NCBI GenBank assembly: GCA_000402775.1
Contig: AQSC01000060.1
Span: 34,503-98,502 of the forward strand
DNA from: Euryarchaeota archaeon SCGC AAA252-I15
Lineage (GTDB): Archaea > Altiarchaeota > Altiarchaeia > IMC4 > SCGC-AAA252-I15
Direction: 5' to 3'
DNA length: 64,000 bases
Shown one piece after another: positions 8,296 to 17,031 of this stretch. Position 1 is the stretch's first letter. Each line of letters opens with the position of its first letter. The translations under genes were made by a program, and so were the position numbers. Under the pieces are notes generated by a model that had not been told where the DNA came from, ran no database searches, and saw only the letters and a list, made by a program, of their open reading frames with translations.

Positions 8296-9261
8296 CTAGA
8301 CTGCTTCAATCGTGGATGGAGGCTTCGACCCGATGTTGTAGGTAACGCTCACAACGCCGGGTACCTCGCCGGTAATCCTTTCAGCAAGTTTTGAAAGCGT
8401 CTTGAAAGACAGTTCGGTGGGCGTTGCAGTTCTTGCGTCAACACTATCCCAGCAACGAACCTCAATCTGCAAGCCGAAATCCCTCGCACCATCCCGCATG
8501 CCAGTGACCTTATCCTCATGCAAAATCGCCAGATACTGGAAAGCCGAAGTGTTGGAAAGCTCTTCCTCGACGATCACGGTCGCCTTCCGGACCAGCTCAA
8601 CCCTCTCCGAAGTCGCCTCACCGATAACCCTTGCAGACAAGGCAGGACCTGGGAAGGGCATCCTATTGTAGATGGACTCTGGCAGGCCCAACGCTTGGCC
8701 AACCTTTCGGACACCGTCTTTTCGAAGCTGAACGAGCGGTTCGATGATGTTGTAGCCGAAAGCGTCGTTAGGGTCTATGCCCAATTGCTCGAAGACGTTG
8801 TGCTGTCTTTTTATGCCGGCGACTGTTTCGTCCACGTCCGTTAAGATTGTCCCTTGAAGTAGGTGTTTCGCGCCGCTTTCTTTCACGAGTTTTCCGAACA
8901 CGTCCTTGTAGAAGGTTTGGGTTATGGCCTCCCTCTTCTCCTCAGGATCGGTCACTCCCGAAAGTGCGTCGAAGAACTGTTTTTTAGCGTCAACCACTTC
9001 CACGGAAACTCCCAAATCCGCAAACACTCCGACTATTTCTTCGGCTTCACCCTCCCTCATGAGACCGTTTTCGATGAAAATCGTTTTAAGCCTTCCCCCC
9101 AAAGCCTTGTGGGCGAGAAGGGTGACTACGGAGGAGTCTACTCCACCAGACAATGCATTAATCGCGACTCCGTCACCGACTACGGATGCGATCTTGTCAG
9201 CCTGCACTTTAATAAATTTCTCGGCATCCAAATCCCTAATACTTATTTCAGTTACATCCAT
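8296..9261 (-). CDS. guaAB: GMP synthase subunit B (ATP pyrophosphatase and dimerisation domains)
   Basis: The 321-residue protein aminates XMP to GMP using ammonia from a separate glutaminase subunit, which is not in this window. The PP-loop SGGVDSS (38-44) begins the N-terminal ATP pyrophosphatase domain. The middle carries IKRQHNV and RMPFPGPAL, and the C terminus ends with the dimerisation motif KPPSTIE. The two-subunit arrangement without a fused glutaminase is typical of archaea. YjbQ and shikimate kinase lie upstream on the same strand, 23 bases away, so the three may share a transcript. Confidence 0.93.
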   Translation of the reverse strand: MDVTEISIRDLDAEKFIKVQADKIASVVGDGVAINALSGGVDSSVVTLLAHKALGGRLKTIFIENGLMREGEAEEIVGVFADLGVSVEVVDAKKQFFDALSGVTDPEEKREAITQTFYKDVFGKLVKESGAKHLLQGTILTDVDETVAGIKRQHNVFEQLGIDPNDAFGYNIIEPLVQLRKDGVRKVGQALGLPESIYNRMPFPGPALSARVIGEATSERVELVRKATVIVEEELSNTSAFQYLAILHEDKVTGMRDGARDFGLQIEVRCWDSVDARTATPTELSFKTLSKLAERITGEVPGVVSVTYNIGSKPPSTIEAV

Positions 9262-9284
9262 CCCTAAAACACCTCATATTCAAT

Positions 9285-9704
9285 TTAATCACCAACAATT
9301 TTCACGACAAGCAATCTATCCCTGCCCCTTGTATCAAGTTCTAAAAAGACTATCTGCTGCCACGTGCCAAGTACTGGCTTTCCATCAGATACTGGGACGG
9401 TGATGTCTGGACCTAGGATGGTCGCCCGAACATGACTTCTGCCGTTGTCGCAACCCCACGTTTGATTGTGCTTATAGTCAATGTCACTCGGAGAAAACCG
9501 CTCGAAAGCTTCGGGCATGTCTTGCATAAGACCAGGCTCGAATTCAATAGTTGAGAGAGCTCCGGTCGAGCCGGGACAGAAGATTAGGCAGATGCCGTCC
9601 TTGATTTTTGACGTGATGATTTCCTCGGCAACTTGATTTGTGATGTCTACGATCTCCCCCTCCCTCCTGGTCGTAATCCTAATGTCTGATGAAAAAGTAG
9701 TCAT
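9285..9704 (-). CDS. YjbQ/UPF0047 family protein
   Basis: The 139-residue protein has the YjbQ family signatures: STGALSTIEFEPGL, GRSHVRATILGP and the C-terminal LGTWQQIVFLELDTRGR. Members are small trimeric proteins, and some have weak thiamine-phosphate synthase activity, but the physiological role is not settled. The start codon overlaps the stop of the shikimate kinase gene by four bases (ATGA), so the two are translationally coupled. Confidence 0.85.
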   Translation of the reverse strand: MTTFSSDIRITTRREGEIVDITNQVAEEIITSKIKDGICLIFCPGSTGALSTIEFEPGLMQDMPEAFERFSPSDIDYKHNQTWGCDNGRSHVRATILGPDITVPVSDGKPVLGTWQQIVFLELDTRGRDRLLVVKIVGD

Positions 9705-10609
9705 TTCAAAATCCTGGCTGCGCGATTGTTAGTCTTAGCCTCAACAACAGTACCATCAAATGATCGCCAAGCATCCTTAACGTCGTCGACTGAATCATCA
9801 GCCAAGGCGACCACTGAGGGTCCAGTGCCGGATAGGCCTGCAGCCAAAGCTCCCGCCTTCAAAGCCTCGATCGCGATGTTCGGATCCTGTCCGAAAATCA
9901 AGGAGTGCATGAGACCGTTAATCGTTATTGCGGGATAAATCCTTCCCTCCTTCGCAGTGTTCCAGGCGAAATCGATTTCCCGTGCAATAGATTTGACTTT
10001 GCCTACGTCCACGCCACCAGAATAAATCTTTCCTTCAGGAAGGAAAACCAAAACTGTGAGATCCTCCATTTCCCCGGAAGCCACTATCGCCTTTGCCTTA
10101 TTGTCTGTCACAGTATAGCCCCCAAAATATGAGGCTGAAGCATCATCGAAGGCGCCGGTAACCGTAACCTTAGCATCAAATGCAGCCTGAATCCCAGTCT
10201 TGATTATGGAAACCGGGTCAACAGGCATATTCCGTAAAATAATCTTTAGACTACCATCCTCTTCAACCAGCTCACCATGCTCTTTAGCAAGCGCCCCCAT
10301 AAGAGCGAGCGTTGTGGCGTTTGCGGCCGTGCTCGAGCTTTTAAGCCCGGCGGCTATGGGAATGTTCGATTCGGTTTCGACGTCGGCTCCGTAGGAGTGG
10401 TCGAAGCGTTCCATGACGCGTTTAACGCAAGACTCTAGAAGGAGCGTGTTTTCGTCGGGGTGGCCAATAATTTTTGCGTTTACTACTCCGTCGTCGCGGA
10501 GTTTCACGGTCGCCTTAGTCTCAAGGTCGACGCCGAACGCCCCTCCCTTGCCGGTTGCGAAAGCGCAGATGATTGTCGCGGCCCCGTGTGAAACAGCAGA
10601 AGATTCCAT
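9701..10609 (-). CDS. aroK: Archaeal shikimate kinase (GHMP kinase family)
   Basis: The 302-residue GHMP-superfamily kinase phosphorylates shikimate in the aromatic pathway. Archaea use this fold instead of the bacterial P-loop AroK. The ATP-binding motif IPIAAGLKSSSTAANA lies at about 84-99; the N-terminal motif SHGAATIICAFATGKG and the C-terminal GLSGTGPS box complete the fold. The alanine-rich hinge and the Pro-Val-Asp-Pro segment are typical of archaeal shikimate kinase rather than homoserine or mevalonate kinase. It fits the trpE and tyrA genes elsewhere in the window. Confidence 0.9.
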   Translation of the reverse strand: MESSAVSHGAATIICAFATGKGGAFGVDLETKATVKLRDDGVVNAKIIGHPDENTLLLESCVKRVMERFDHSYGADVETESNIPIAAGLKSSSTAANATTLALMGALAKEHGELVEEDGSLKIILRNMPVDPVSIIKTGIQAAFDAKVTVTGAFDDASASYFGGYTVTDNKAKAIVASGEMEDLTVLVFLPEGKIYSGGVDVGKVKSIAREIDFAWNTAKEGRIYPAITINGLMHSLIFGQDPNIAIEALKAGALAAGLSGTGPSVVALADDSVDDVKDAWRSFDGTVVEAKTNNRAARILK

Positions 10610-10637
10610 TCCCGTAAGTATTGTATACTGACACTAT

Positions 10638-11565
10638 TTAAGTTCTTGTTAAAGCCGCTTTTATTCGCGCGGTTAATTCTTCGTTTACGGGTGTTGGTAT
10701 TCCAAGACGCACTCCTTCGGAGACTATGTAGCCGTTTATCGCGTCGACTTCCGTCCTCCTACCACTTGCTACGTCCATCCACATCGAGTTCTTGTTTGAG
10801 AAAGTGGCTTTCGAAACAGAAATTGCCTTTTCTAAGGGATTTTCAGGCAAGGTGATGCCGGCTGCTTTTGCAACCAACTCTCCCTCGGAAATGGCATTCT
10901 CAGCCAATTCGGAAGTCTCCTCGTCCTCGAAAACCTGCCCGTTCGTCTTTTCATACAACGCCCCGATTGCGTTTATCCCGGCGTTTACTAGCGTCTTCAA
11001 CCAGACGTCGGCGGCAATATCCTCCGAAATCCGCGTCTGAATGCCAGCGCGATCAAACACACCCTTACACTCTGAAACCAAACCTTCCTGGCGGCTCGTC
11101 AAAGACCCCACAACAGTCTCACCGACCCCTGTATGGCGAACCATGCCAAAACCCTCGATCAATGCTCCGTGAGAAGTCACCCCCCCGGACAAGCTGACGA
11201 AGAGGAACCAAATCCTGGATAAGCCGCTCCTGACCTAAACCGTTTTGGAGAAGCAGGACTATAGTGTCTTTTCCGACTAGGGGTTTAGAAGACTTCACAG
11301 CATCCCTTACCGAATACGTCTTTGAAGTGATTAACACCAGATCTTGCGGCTCAATTTCAGAGGGATTTGTAGAAGTTTCAAGTAGTTTAAAGACTCCCAC
11401 AGTCTTTCCAGACAAGACAAGCCCTTCCTCTGAAATTTTTTTCAAGTGAAACCTGCTTTGACCGTCAGAGCGTCCAATAAAGACAACCTTATTATCCGAA
11501 ATCCTGCTTAAAAGCCCGCCAAACAAGCTTCCAATCGCCCCCGGCCCGACAACGGAAATCTTCAT
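10638..11565 (-). pseudogene. panE: 2-dehydropantoate 2-reductase, split by a one-base frameshift
   Basis: Two adjacent frames together make one complete ketopantoate reductase. The 5' frame (from 11565) carries the NADP-binding GPGAIGSLFGG, then SKTYSV and LLQNGLGQERL. The 3' frame (readable from 11192) continues with GVTSHGALIEGFGMVRHTG and the C-terminal helical domain with VNAGINAIGALY. The break is at a run of seven G on the coding strand (11180-11186). Removing one G restores R-G-V-T-S-H. This may be a sequencing error, a phase-variable tract, a +1 frameshift site, or a real mutation. The enzyme would make pantoate for coenzyme A. Confidence 0.85.
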
Positions 11566-11570
11566 GACAG

Positions 11571-11580
11571 TATTTTATTA
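11571..11580 (+). promoter_or_regulatory. TATA-like box A before ribA
   Basis: TATTTTATTA lies about 29 bases before the ATG at 11605, in a 39-base gap between divergent panE and ribA. Confidence 0.45.
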
Positions 11581-11604
11581 TGAGGATGTATTAATTATTT
11601 CACC

Positions 11605-12180
11605 ATGATCGAGAAGATTGATTCTGCCCTGCTTCCGACAAAGTTCGGCGACTTCGTAGTCCACGCGTATAAGTCCGGCGAGGGTGATGAAATACTGGCC
11701 CTCACAAAGGGTGACGTAGCCGGTGATGACGTACTCGTTCGCGTGCACTCGGCATGCCTTACTGGAGACGTCTTCCACAGCCGGAGGTGTGATTGTGGAA
11801 ACCAGCTTGAACTAAGCATTGATGAAATAGACCGCGAGAAGCGTGGGATAATAATTTATATTCCAACCGATGAGGGTCGGGGAATAGGTATTTTAAACAA
11901 GATTAAGGCTTACCACCTTCAAGACGAGGGGTTGGATACTGTCGAGGCTAATGAGGCTTTGGGTTTTAAGGCGGATTTACGCCACTATGAATACATTGTG
12001 GACGTCTTGAAGGATTTGGGTGTGAAATCCTTACGCCTTCTCACAAACAATCCGGACAAGCTGGCTGGATTTAACAACTCCGATATTTCAGTGAAACGGG
12101 TTCCCATAATCATCCCTGAAGATAGGATAAGTGAATCATACCTCAAAACAAAGAGAGACAAGATGGGGCACATACTGTAA
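11605..12180 (+). CDS. ribA: GTP cyclohydrolase II, bacterial-type RibA
   Basis: The 191-residue protein opens GTP to the first pyrimidine of riboflavin synthesis. The three zinc cysteines are in CLTGDVFHSRRCDC, the catalytic region is PTDEGRGIGILNKIKAYHLQ, and LLTNNPDKL and the C-terminal TKRDKMGH complete the family pattern. No DHBP synthase domain is fused. Many archaea instead use the unrelated GTP cyclohydrolase III/ArfA route, so a bacterial-type enzyme here suggests transfer or a lineage trait. It is three bases upstream of the CoA-synthetase/GNAT gene and may be cotranscribed with it. Confidence 0.9.
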   Translation: MIEKIDSALLPTKFGDFVVHAYKSGEGDEILALTKGDVAGDDVLVRVHSACLTGDVFHSRRCDCGNQLELSIDEIDREKRGIIIYIPTDEGRGIGILNKIKAYHLQDEGLDTVEANEALGFKADLRHYEYIVDVLKDLGVKSLRLLTNNPDKLAGFNNSDISVKRVPIIIPEDRISESYLKTKRDKMGHIL

Positions 12181-12183
12181 AAG

Positions 12184-14859
12184 ATGAGTCTTAAAGGCCT
12201 TGAAAAGATATTCTCCCCTAAGACGGTTGCCGTGATAGGCGCAAGCAACCAAGAAGGAAGCGTGGGCTACTCGATCATGGCAAACCTGTTAGGCCACGGA
12301 TTCGAGGGCACGGTCTATCCCGTCAACCCTAAGAGGGAGAGCGTTCAGGGAGTCCACGCCTACAAGTCCATCGGTGAAGTCCCAAGGAGGGTGGATTTGG
12401 CAGTAGTGGCAACGCCCGCCAAAACAGTGCCGAAAGTCGTGGAAGAATGCGGTAAGGCGGGTGTTAAGGGGCTTGTCGTAATATCCTCGGGTTTTAAGGA
12501 AGCGGGAGAGGAAGGTAGTAAACTCGAATCCGAAATCGGGGAAATCCTGAAAAAATACCAGATGCGGCTTGTAGGGCCGAACTGCCTGGGAGTCATAAAC
12601 CCCCGCCTAAAACTAAACGCAAGCTTCGCGATAAAGATGCCCCGGGAGGGAAACATCGCCTTCATATCCCAGAGCGGGGCGATATGCTCCGCGATAATAG
12701 ACTGGGCCGACGAAAAGAACATCGGATTCAGCTACTTTATATCGATAGGCTCCATGCTCGACGTCGACTTCGGGGATTTAATAGACTTCTTCGGATATGA
12801 TGCGAAAACTCAAAGCATTGTCATATACATGGAGTCGCTTAAAAACGCGAAAAAATTCATGAGTGCTGCAAGCGGTTTCGCAAGGAAAAAACCGATCATT
12901 GTTGTCAAGTCGGGCCGTTTCGAAGAGGGTAGGAAGGCTGTCATCTCCCACACGGGTGCTATCGCAGGCATGGATGAAGTGTACTCCGCTGCTTTCAAGC
13001 GTGCGGGCGTGGTGAGGGTGAAGGAGGTGTCCGACCTGTTTGAGAACTCCGAGAAACTTGCCATGGGTCCCCTCCCCAAAGGCCCGAACATAGCAGTCAT
13101 CACAAACGCGGGTGGGCCGGGAGTCATGGCAGCAGACAAGATAATGGAGCTTGGAGGTGCGCTTGCCCCGATTTCAGACGACACTGTGAGGAAGCTTAGT
13201 GAGAGACTTCATAAAAACTGGAGTAAAGGCAATCCCATCGACGTTTTGGGGGATGCTGGCCCTGAAGAATACGGGAGTGCAATTTCAGCCGTAATCGAGG
13301 ATGATAGTGTAGACGGAATAGTGGTTATCTTAACTCCTCAGGCGGGGACGGATCCAGAGGAGGTGGCTAAATCGGTTATTGATGCGTGGAAGGGCTCGAA
13401 AAAGCCCATAACATCCTGCTGGATGGGTGGGGGGAGTATTCATAAGGCTTCCGAGCTTTTGCTTGCGAGTCGGATACCAACCTACCAGACGCCAGAGCAG
13501 GCGGTGAAACCCCTGCTTCACGGATTCGAGTATTATCATAACTTAAAGCTTTTGCATGAGACTCCGAGGGAGTTGAGCAATGGTTTGAACCCTGACCGAG
13601 GAATGCTTTCAAGGCTTGTTAAACAGCACGTGAAAAAGGGTGAGCTTGTTTTGTGCGAGAGGGATTCTAAGGAGTTCGTCAGGGAATATGGTATACCCAC
13701 GACCAGGATGATTCTTGCCAAGACAAAAAAGGAGGCTGTTGAGGCTGCCGAGAAGATAGGCTATCCCGTGGTCGCAAAGATTGAATCCCCAGACATAACC
13801 CATAAGACCGATGCTGGCGGCGTGGTTTTAAGCATTCTTTCCTCAAGGGAGGTTGAGGAGGCGTTCGACAGGATTAAGTTGAATGCCAGAAAATTCAACC
13901 CAAAGGCGAGGATTAACGGCGTGACGGTCTGCAAAATGATCCAGAAGCGCGGCTTCGAGCTTCTTTTAGGCGCCAAGCGTGACGAAATCTTCGGGGAGGT
14001 GATAGTCTTCGGAGCTGGAGGCACGTTAGTCGACGTTTTAGGAGACAAGGGCATCGGGCTGCCACCTTTAAACCAGACGCTTGCAAGACGCATGATGGAG
14101 GAGACGAAAAGCTACAGGCTTCTTAAGAACGGTTCGAGGGATCGTCCTCCCGCAAATTTGATCGAGATCGAAAAGGCCATAGTTAATTTCTCGCAGATGA
14201 TCGTGGAAAACCCCGAGATAATTGAAGTAGACTTGAATCCTCTACTGGCCACTCCAGAAGGCGTCGTCGCCCTAGACGCCCGAATCATACTCGACGAGAA
14301 AAAAGCTTTAAAGTCACCAAACCACCTTTGCATAACCCCATACCCTACAGACCTCACCGAGGAATGGAAGACCAAGACTGGGGAGCCCATAACGCTTCGA
14401 CCGATTAAGGCGGAAGACGAGTACAAGCTTAAAGAACTTTTCGAATCCCTAACCGAGAAGACTGTGAGATTCAGGTTCTTCCACCCTATAAAGGAGATGA
14501 CCCACGAAATGCTCGTCAGGTACTGCCACAACGACTACGACAGGGAGCTAGCTATCGTCGCGGAAAATCACGGCCGGATCATGGGAGTAAGCAGGCTCAT
14601 GCTCGATCCGGGGGAAAAGACTGCTGAATTTGCGGTCGTCGTCACTGATTCATGGCAGAACAAGGGTCTCGGCTCCAAACTCGTCTCCAAGATGATTGAG
14701 ATAGCCTTAATGAAGGACCTTACGAAGGTTTATGCAACGGTCATCAAGGAGAACATTGTAATGACCCACCTTGCGAAAAAAATGGGTTTCACGGTCGAGG
14801 ACAGTGAGGATGAGGACATATACAATCTTGCGCTTTACTTGAAGGGTGGTGGGAGATGA
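12184..14859 (+). CDS. ADP-forming acyl-CoA synthetase with C-terminal GNAT domain (Pat/PatZ-like)
   Basis: The 891-residue protein has, in order, a CoA-binding Rossmann domain (about 8-130), two succinyl-CoA-ligase-like domains with ISQSGAICSA, a phosphohistidine motif KAVISHTGAIAG (His256), an ATP-grasp domain (about 485-700, with KIESPDITHKTDAGG), and a GNAT acetyltransferase domain (about 735-885, with the acetyl-CoA loop QNKGLGSKL). Length and order match bacterial Pat/PatZ lysine acetyltransferases. The phospho-accepting histidine is kept, so it might also make acetyl-CoA. A plain ADP-forming synthetase with an accessory GNAT is the alternative. It overlaps the deacetylase gene by four bases. 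Confidence 0.85.
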   Translation: MSLKGLEKIFSPKTVAVIGASNQEGSVGYSIMANLLGHGFEGTVYPVNPKRESVQGVHAYKSIGEVPRRVDLAVVATPAKTVPKVVEECGKAGVKGLVVISSGFKEAGEEGSKLESEIGEILKKYQMRLVGPNCLGVINPRLKLNASFAIKMPREGNIAFISQSGAICSAIIDWADEKNIGFSYFISIGSMLDVDFGDLIDFFGYDAKTQSIVIYMESLKNAKKFMSAASGFARKKPIIVVKSGRFEEGRKAVISHTGAIAGMDEVYSAAFKRAGVVRVKEVSDLFENSEKLAMGPLPKGPNIAVITNAGGPGVMAADKIMELGGALAPISDDTVRKLSERLHKNWSKGNPIDVLGDAGPEEYGSAISAVIEDDSVDGIVVILTPQAGTDPEEVAKSVIDAWKGSKKPITSCWMGGGSIHKASELLLASRIPTYQTPEQAVKPLLHGFEYYHNLKLLHETPRELSNGLNPDRGMLSRLVKQHVKKGELVLCERDSKEFVREYGIPTTRMILAKTKKEAVEAAEKIGYPVVAKIESPDITHKTDAGGVVLSILSSREVEEAFDRIKLNARKFNPKARINGVTVCKMIQKRGFELLLGAKRDEIFGEVIVFGAGGTLVDVLGDKGIGLPPLNQTLARRMMEETKSYRLLKNGSRDRPPANLIEIEKAIVNFSQMIVENPEIIEVDLNPLLATPEGVVALDARIILDEKKALKSPNHLCITPYPTDLTEEWKTKTGEPITLRPIKAEDEYKLKELFESLTEKTVRFRFFHPIKEMTHEMLVRYCHNDYDRELAIVAENHGRIMGVSRLMLDPGEKTAEFAVVVTDSWQNKGLGSKLVSKMIEIALMKDLTKVYATVIKENIVMTHLAKKMGFTVEDSEDEDIYNLALYLKGGGR

Positions 14860-15956
14860 ACACGGGTATCGTATTCCACAACGAGTATTTAAAGCACAAG
14901 CAGATTGAAAACCACCCGGAAAACCCGCAAAGACTTGAAACAACCATGGAGTATTTCTTGAAAACACAAATACTAGACGTCGTCGAACAGTTAAATCCAG
15001 AGCCCGCTTCATTGGAGGATTTGGAGAGAGTCCACTCTAAAGCGCACGTCCAGCACATCAAGAGTCTGAGCGAGATGGGTCACGGACGCTTCGGAGTTAT
15101 CGACTCCGACACTTACGTGTGCGAGCACACTTACTCGGCGGCGCTTCTTGCCGCCGGCGGCGTCATGGCAGCTGGCGAGGCGGTTTGGAAGGGCGAGTTG
15201 GACAACTGCTTTGCATTAGTCAGGCCTCCCGGACACCATGCATCCAAGAACCAGGCGACTGGATTCTGCTACTTCGACAACATCTCCATCATGGTGAAGT
15301 ACCTTCAAGCCAGACACAATGTTAAGAAAGTGTTCATTTTCGACTGGGACGCCCACGCCCCGAACGGGACGATGGGCACATTTTACACAGACCCCGGCGT
15401 CTTGAACATGTCAATCCACCAGGATCCGCGCAATTTCTACCCGGGACACGGCTTCATAGACCAGATGGGTGAGGAGGCTGGCAGGGGCTACACCATAAAC
15501 TTTCCCGTGCCGGCGGGCACAGGAGATGCAGACTACCTACACTTTCTTAATGAATTCGTAGTCCCGAGAGTCAGGAAATTCAAGCCTGATTTAATAGCGG
15601 TCGCAGCAGGCCAGGACTCACATATAAGCGACCTCATATCCCAGTTGAACGTGACGGATGCGGGATACGCCTCGATGACAAAAACCCTGATGGATCTTGC
15701 CGACGAAGTCTGCAAGGGAAAACTCGTCCTCGAACTTGAGGGAGGCTACAACCTTAAGACTCTTCCAGCCACAAACCACAAAATCCTTTCGACTTTGACT
15801 GGCATCCCGCCTGAAAAGGAGATTGAGGGAAAGATACTAGAGTCGACGAGAACACTGCTACAAAAACTTAACGACTCATTGAAGTCGAGCAAGCTCTGGC
15901 AGGAAGGGCCCGACCCAGTTGAAGCGGACGTGCCGTGTGAAGAAAAGCAGAAATGA
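14856..15956 (+). CDS. Histone-deacetylase-family (AcuC/HDAC-like) zinc deacetylase
   Basis: The 366-residue protein is in the arginase-deacetylase fold. It has RPPGHHA (His127/His128), GFCYFDN, the zinc ligands Asp165 and His167 in DWDAHAPNGT, Asp254 in AAGQDSH, and the transition-state tyrosine in LEGGYN (Tyr298). The usual DxxHGxGT box has Ala-Pro in place of His-Gly after the zinc histidine. It could remove acetyl from lysines or polyamines. Its ATGA overlap with the Pat-like acetyltransferase suggests that the two enzymes set and remove acetyl marks on the same targets, as AcuA and AcuC do in Bacillus; that is inference. Confidence 0.9.
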   Translation: MNTGIVFHNEYLKHKQIENHPENPQRLETTMEYFLKTQILDVVEQLNPEPASLEDLERVHSKAHVQHIKSLSEMGHGRFGVIDSDTYVCEHTYSAALLAAGGVMAAGEAVWKGELDNCFALVRPPGHHASKNQATGFCYFDNISIMVKYLQARHNVKKVFIFDWDAHAPNGTMGTFYTDPGVLNMSIHQDPRNFYPGHGFIDQMGEEAGRGYTINFPVPAGTGDADYLHFLNEFVVPRVRKFKPDLIAVAAGQDSHISDLISQLNVTDAGYASMTKTLMDLADEVCKGKLVLELEGGYNLKTLPATNHKILSTLTGIPPEKEIEGKILESTRTLLQKLNDSLKSSKLWQEGPDPVEADVPCEEKQK

Positions 15957-16993
15957 TCGAGGTTGACGGAGCCTTGGGGGAAGGAGGCGGCGCCGTGCTT
16001 CGGGTTTCCGTGGGACTTGCGCAAGCTTTGGGGGTGCCGGTTAAGGTGTTCAACATAAGGTCTAACCGGCCGAACCCGGGTCTTCGCCCCCAGCATCTAA
16101 GCGGACTTAAAGCTTGCGCGAAACTTACTGGGGGGAAGGTTTCCGGTGCCTGTGAAGGCTCAAGCGAAATCGAATATTCGCCTGGAGGAAAGCTTGAAAA
16201 AAGGATTACTGTTTCAGTCGGCACCGCCGGCTCGGCAACACTCGTCCTGCAGACCCTAATGATTCCGCTCGCATTCTGCCGTAAGAAGAGCGTCGTCGAG
16301 GTTTCGGGCGGGACCGATGTTAAGTGGAGCCCGCCAGCGGATTACCTGAAGAATGTTGCGATTCCGGTTCTTGCCAAGTTCGGTCTTTCAGCCAGGCTTT
16401 CAATAGAGAGGAGGGGTTATTATCCCAAGGGGGGTGGGAGACTTAAACTCACATCGGAACCCACAGGCAAGTTGAGGCCCGTTGAGCTTGGATTTCGGGG
16501 GAAAGTCCTTCGTGTTTGCGGGGTCTCCCACACCCACAATAGTCTTTCTAAAGCCCGAGTATTCGAGCGTTGCGCAAAGGCCGCCCGAAAGACCCTTTCC
16601 AACGCGCTCATTAAAGAAGGCCTCCACGACGTTTATTTGGGAATTGAATCAGAGTACTGTGACACACCCTCTCCCGGCGCGGGAATAACCCTTTGGGCGG
16701 AATGCGAAAACAGCGTCTTAGGTGCCGACTGCCTGGGCGATAAAGGAGTCCGCGCAGAGGATGTTGGCGTAAAGGCAGCGCAAGCACTCGTTAGGGAGAT
16801 CTCCCATAAACGCCCTCTCGACACGTACATGACCGACCAGATAATACCGTACCTCGCCCTCTTAGGCGGGAAGATTAAAGTCCGAAATCTTTCAAAACAC
16901 GCCGAAACCAATATTCAGGTCGCCGAGAAATTCGGCGCCAAGATAAAAGTCGGCGAAGACGAAATAGCGGCAGACCCGCTTTTCCCGTCTTAA
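15953..16993 (+). CDS. rtcA: RNA 3'-terminal phosphate cyclase
   Basis: The 346-residue protein converts RNA 3'-phosphates to 2',3'-cyclic phosphates using ATP. It has the family N terminus GALGEGGGAVLR, NPGLRPQHL, the GGTD box, GGGR near 155, and the adenylated histidine in SKHAETN (His316), followed by VAEKFGA. Length is normal. The start overlaps the deacetylase stop by four bases, so it is the third gene of an acetyltransferase-deacetylase-cyclase operon. No RtcB ligase is nearby. An oligo-T tract follows the stop directly. Confidence 0.93.
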   Translation: MIEVDGALGEGGGAVLRVSVGLAQALGVPVKVFNIRSNRPNPGLRPQHLSGLKACAKLTGGKVSGACEGSSEIEYSPGGKLEKRITVSVGTAGSATLVLQTLMIPLAFCRKKSVVEVSGGTDVKWSPPADYLKNVAIPVLAKFGLSARLSIERRGYYPKGGGRLKLTSEPTGKLRPVELGFRGKVLRVCGVSHTHNSLSKARVFERCAKAARKTLSNALIKEGLHDVYLGIESEYCDTPSPGAGITLWAECENSVLGADCLGDKGVRAEDVGVKAAQALVREISHKRPLDTYMTDQIIPYLALLGGKIKVRNLSKHAETNIQVAEKFGAKIKVGEDEIAADPLFPS

Positions 16994-16994
16994 G

Positions 16995-17005
16995 TTTTTT
17001 TTTTT
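16995..17005 (+). terminator. Oligo-T terminator after rtcA
   Basis: Eleven consecutive T on the coding strand start two bases after the rtcA stop. Archaeal RNA polymerase terminates at such T-runs without a hairpin. The distal part, followed by ATT, may double as box A of the PHP gene at 17032, about 24-28 bases on. Confidence 0.6.
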
Positions 17006-17031
17006 ATTCGGCGAATCCATTTAAATATCTT

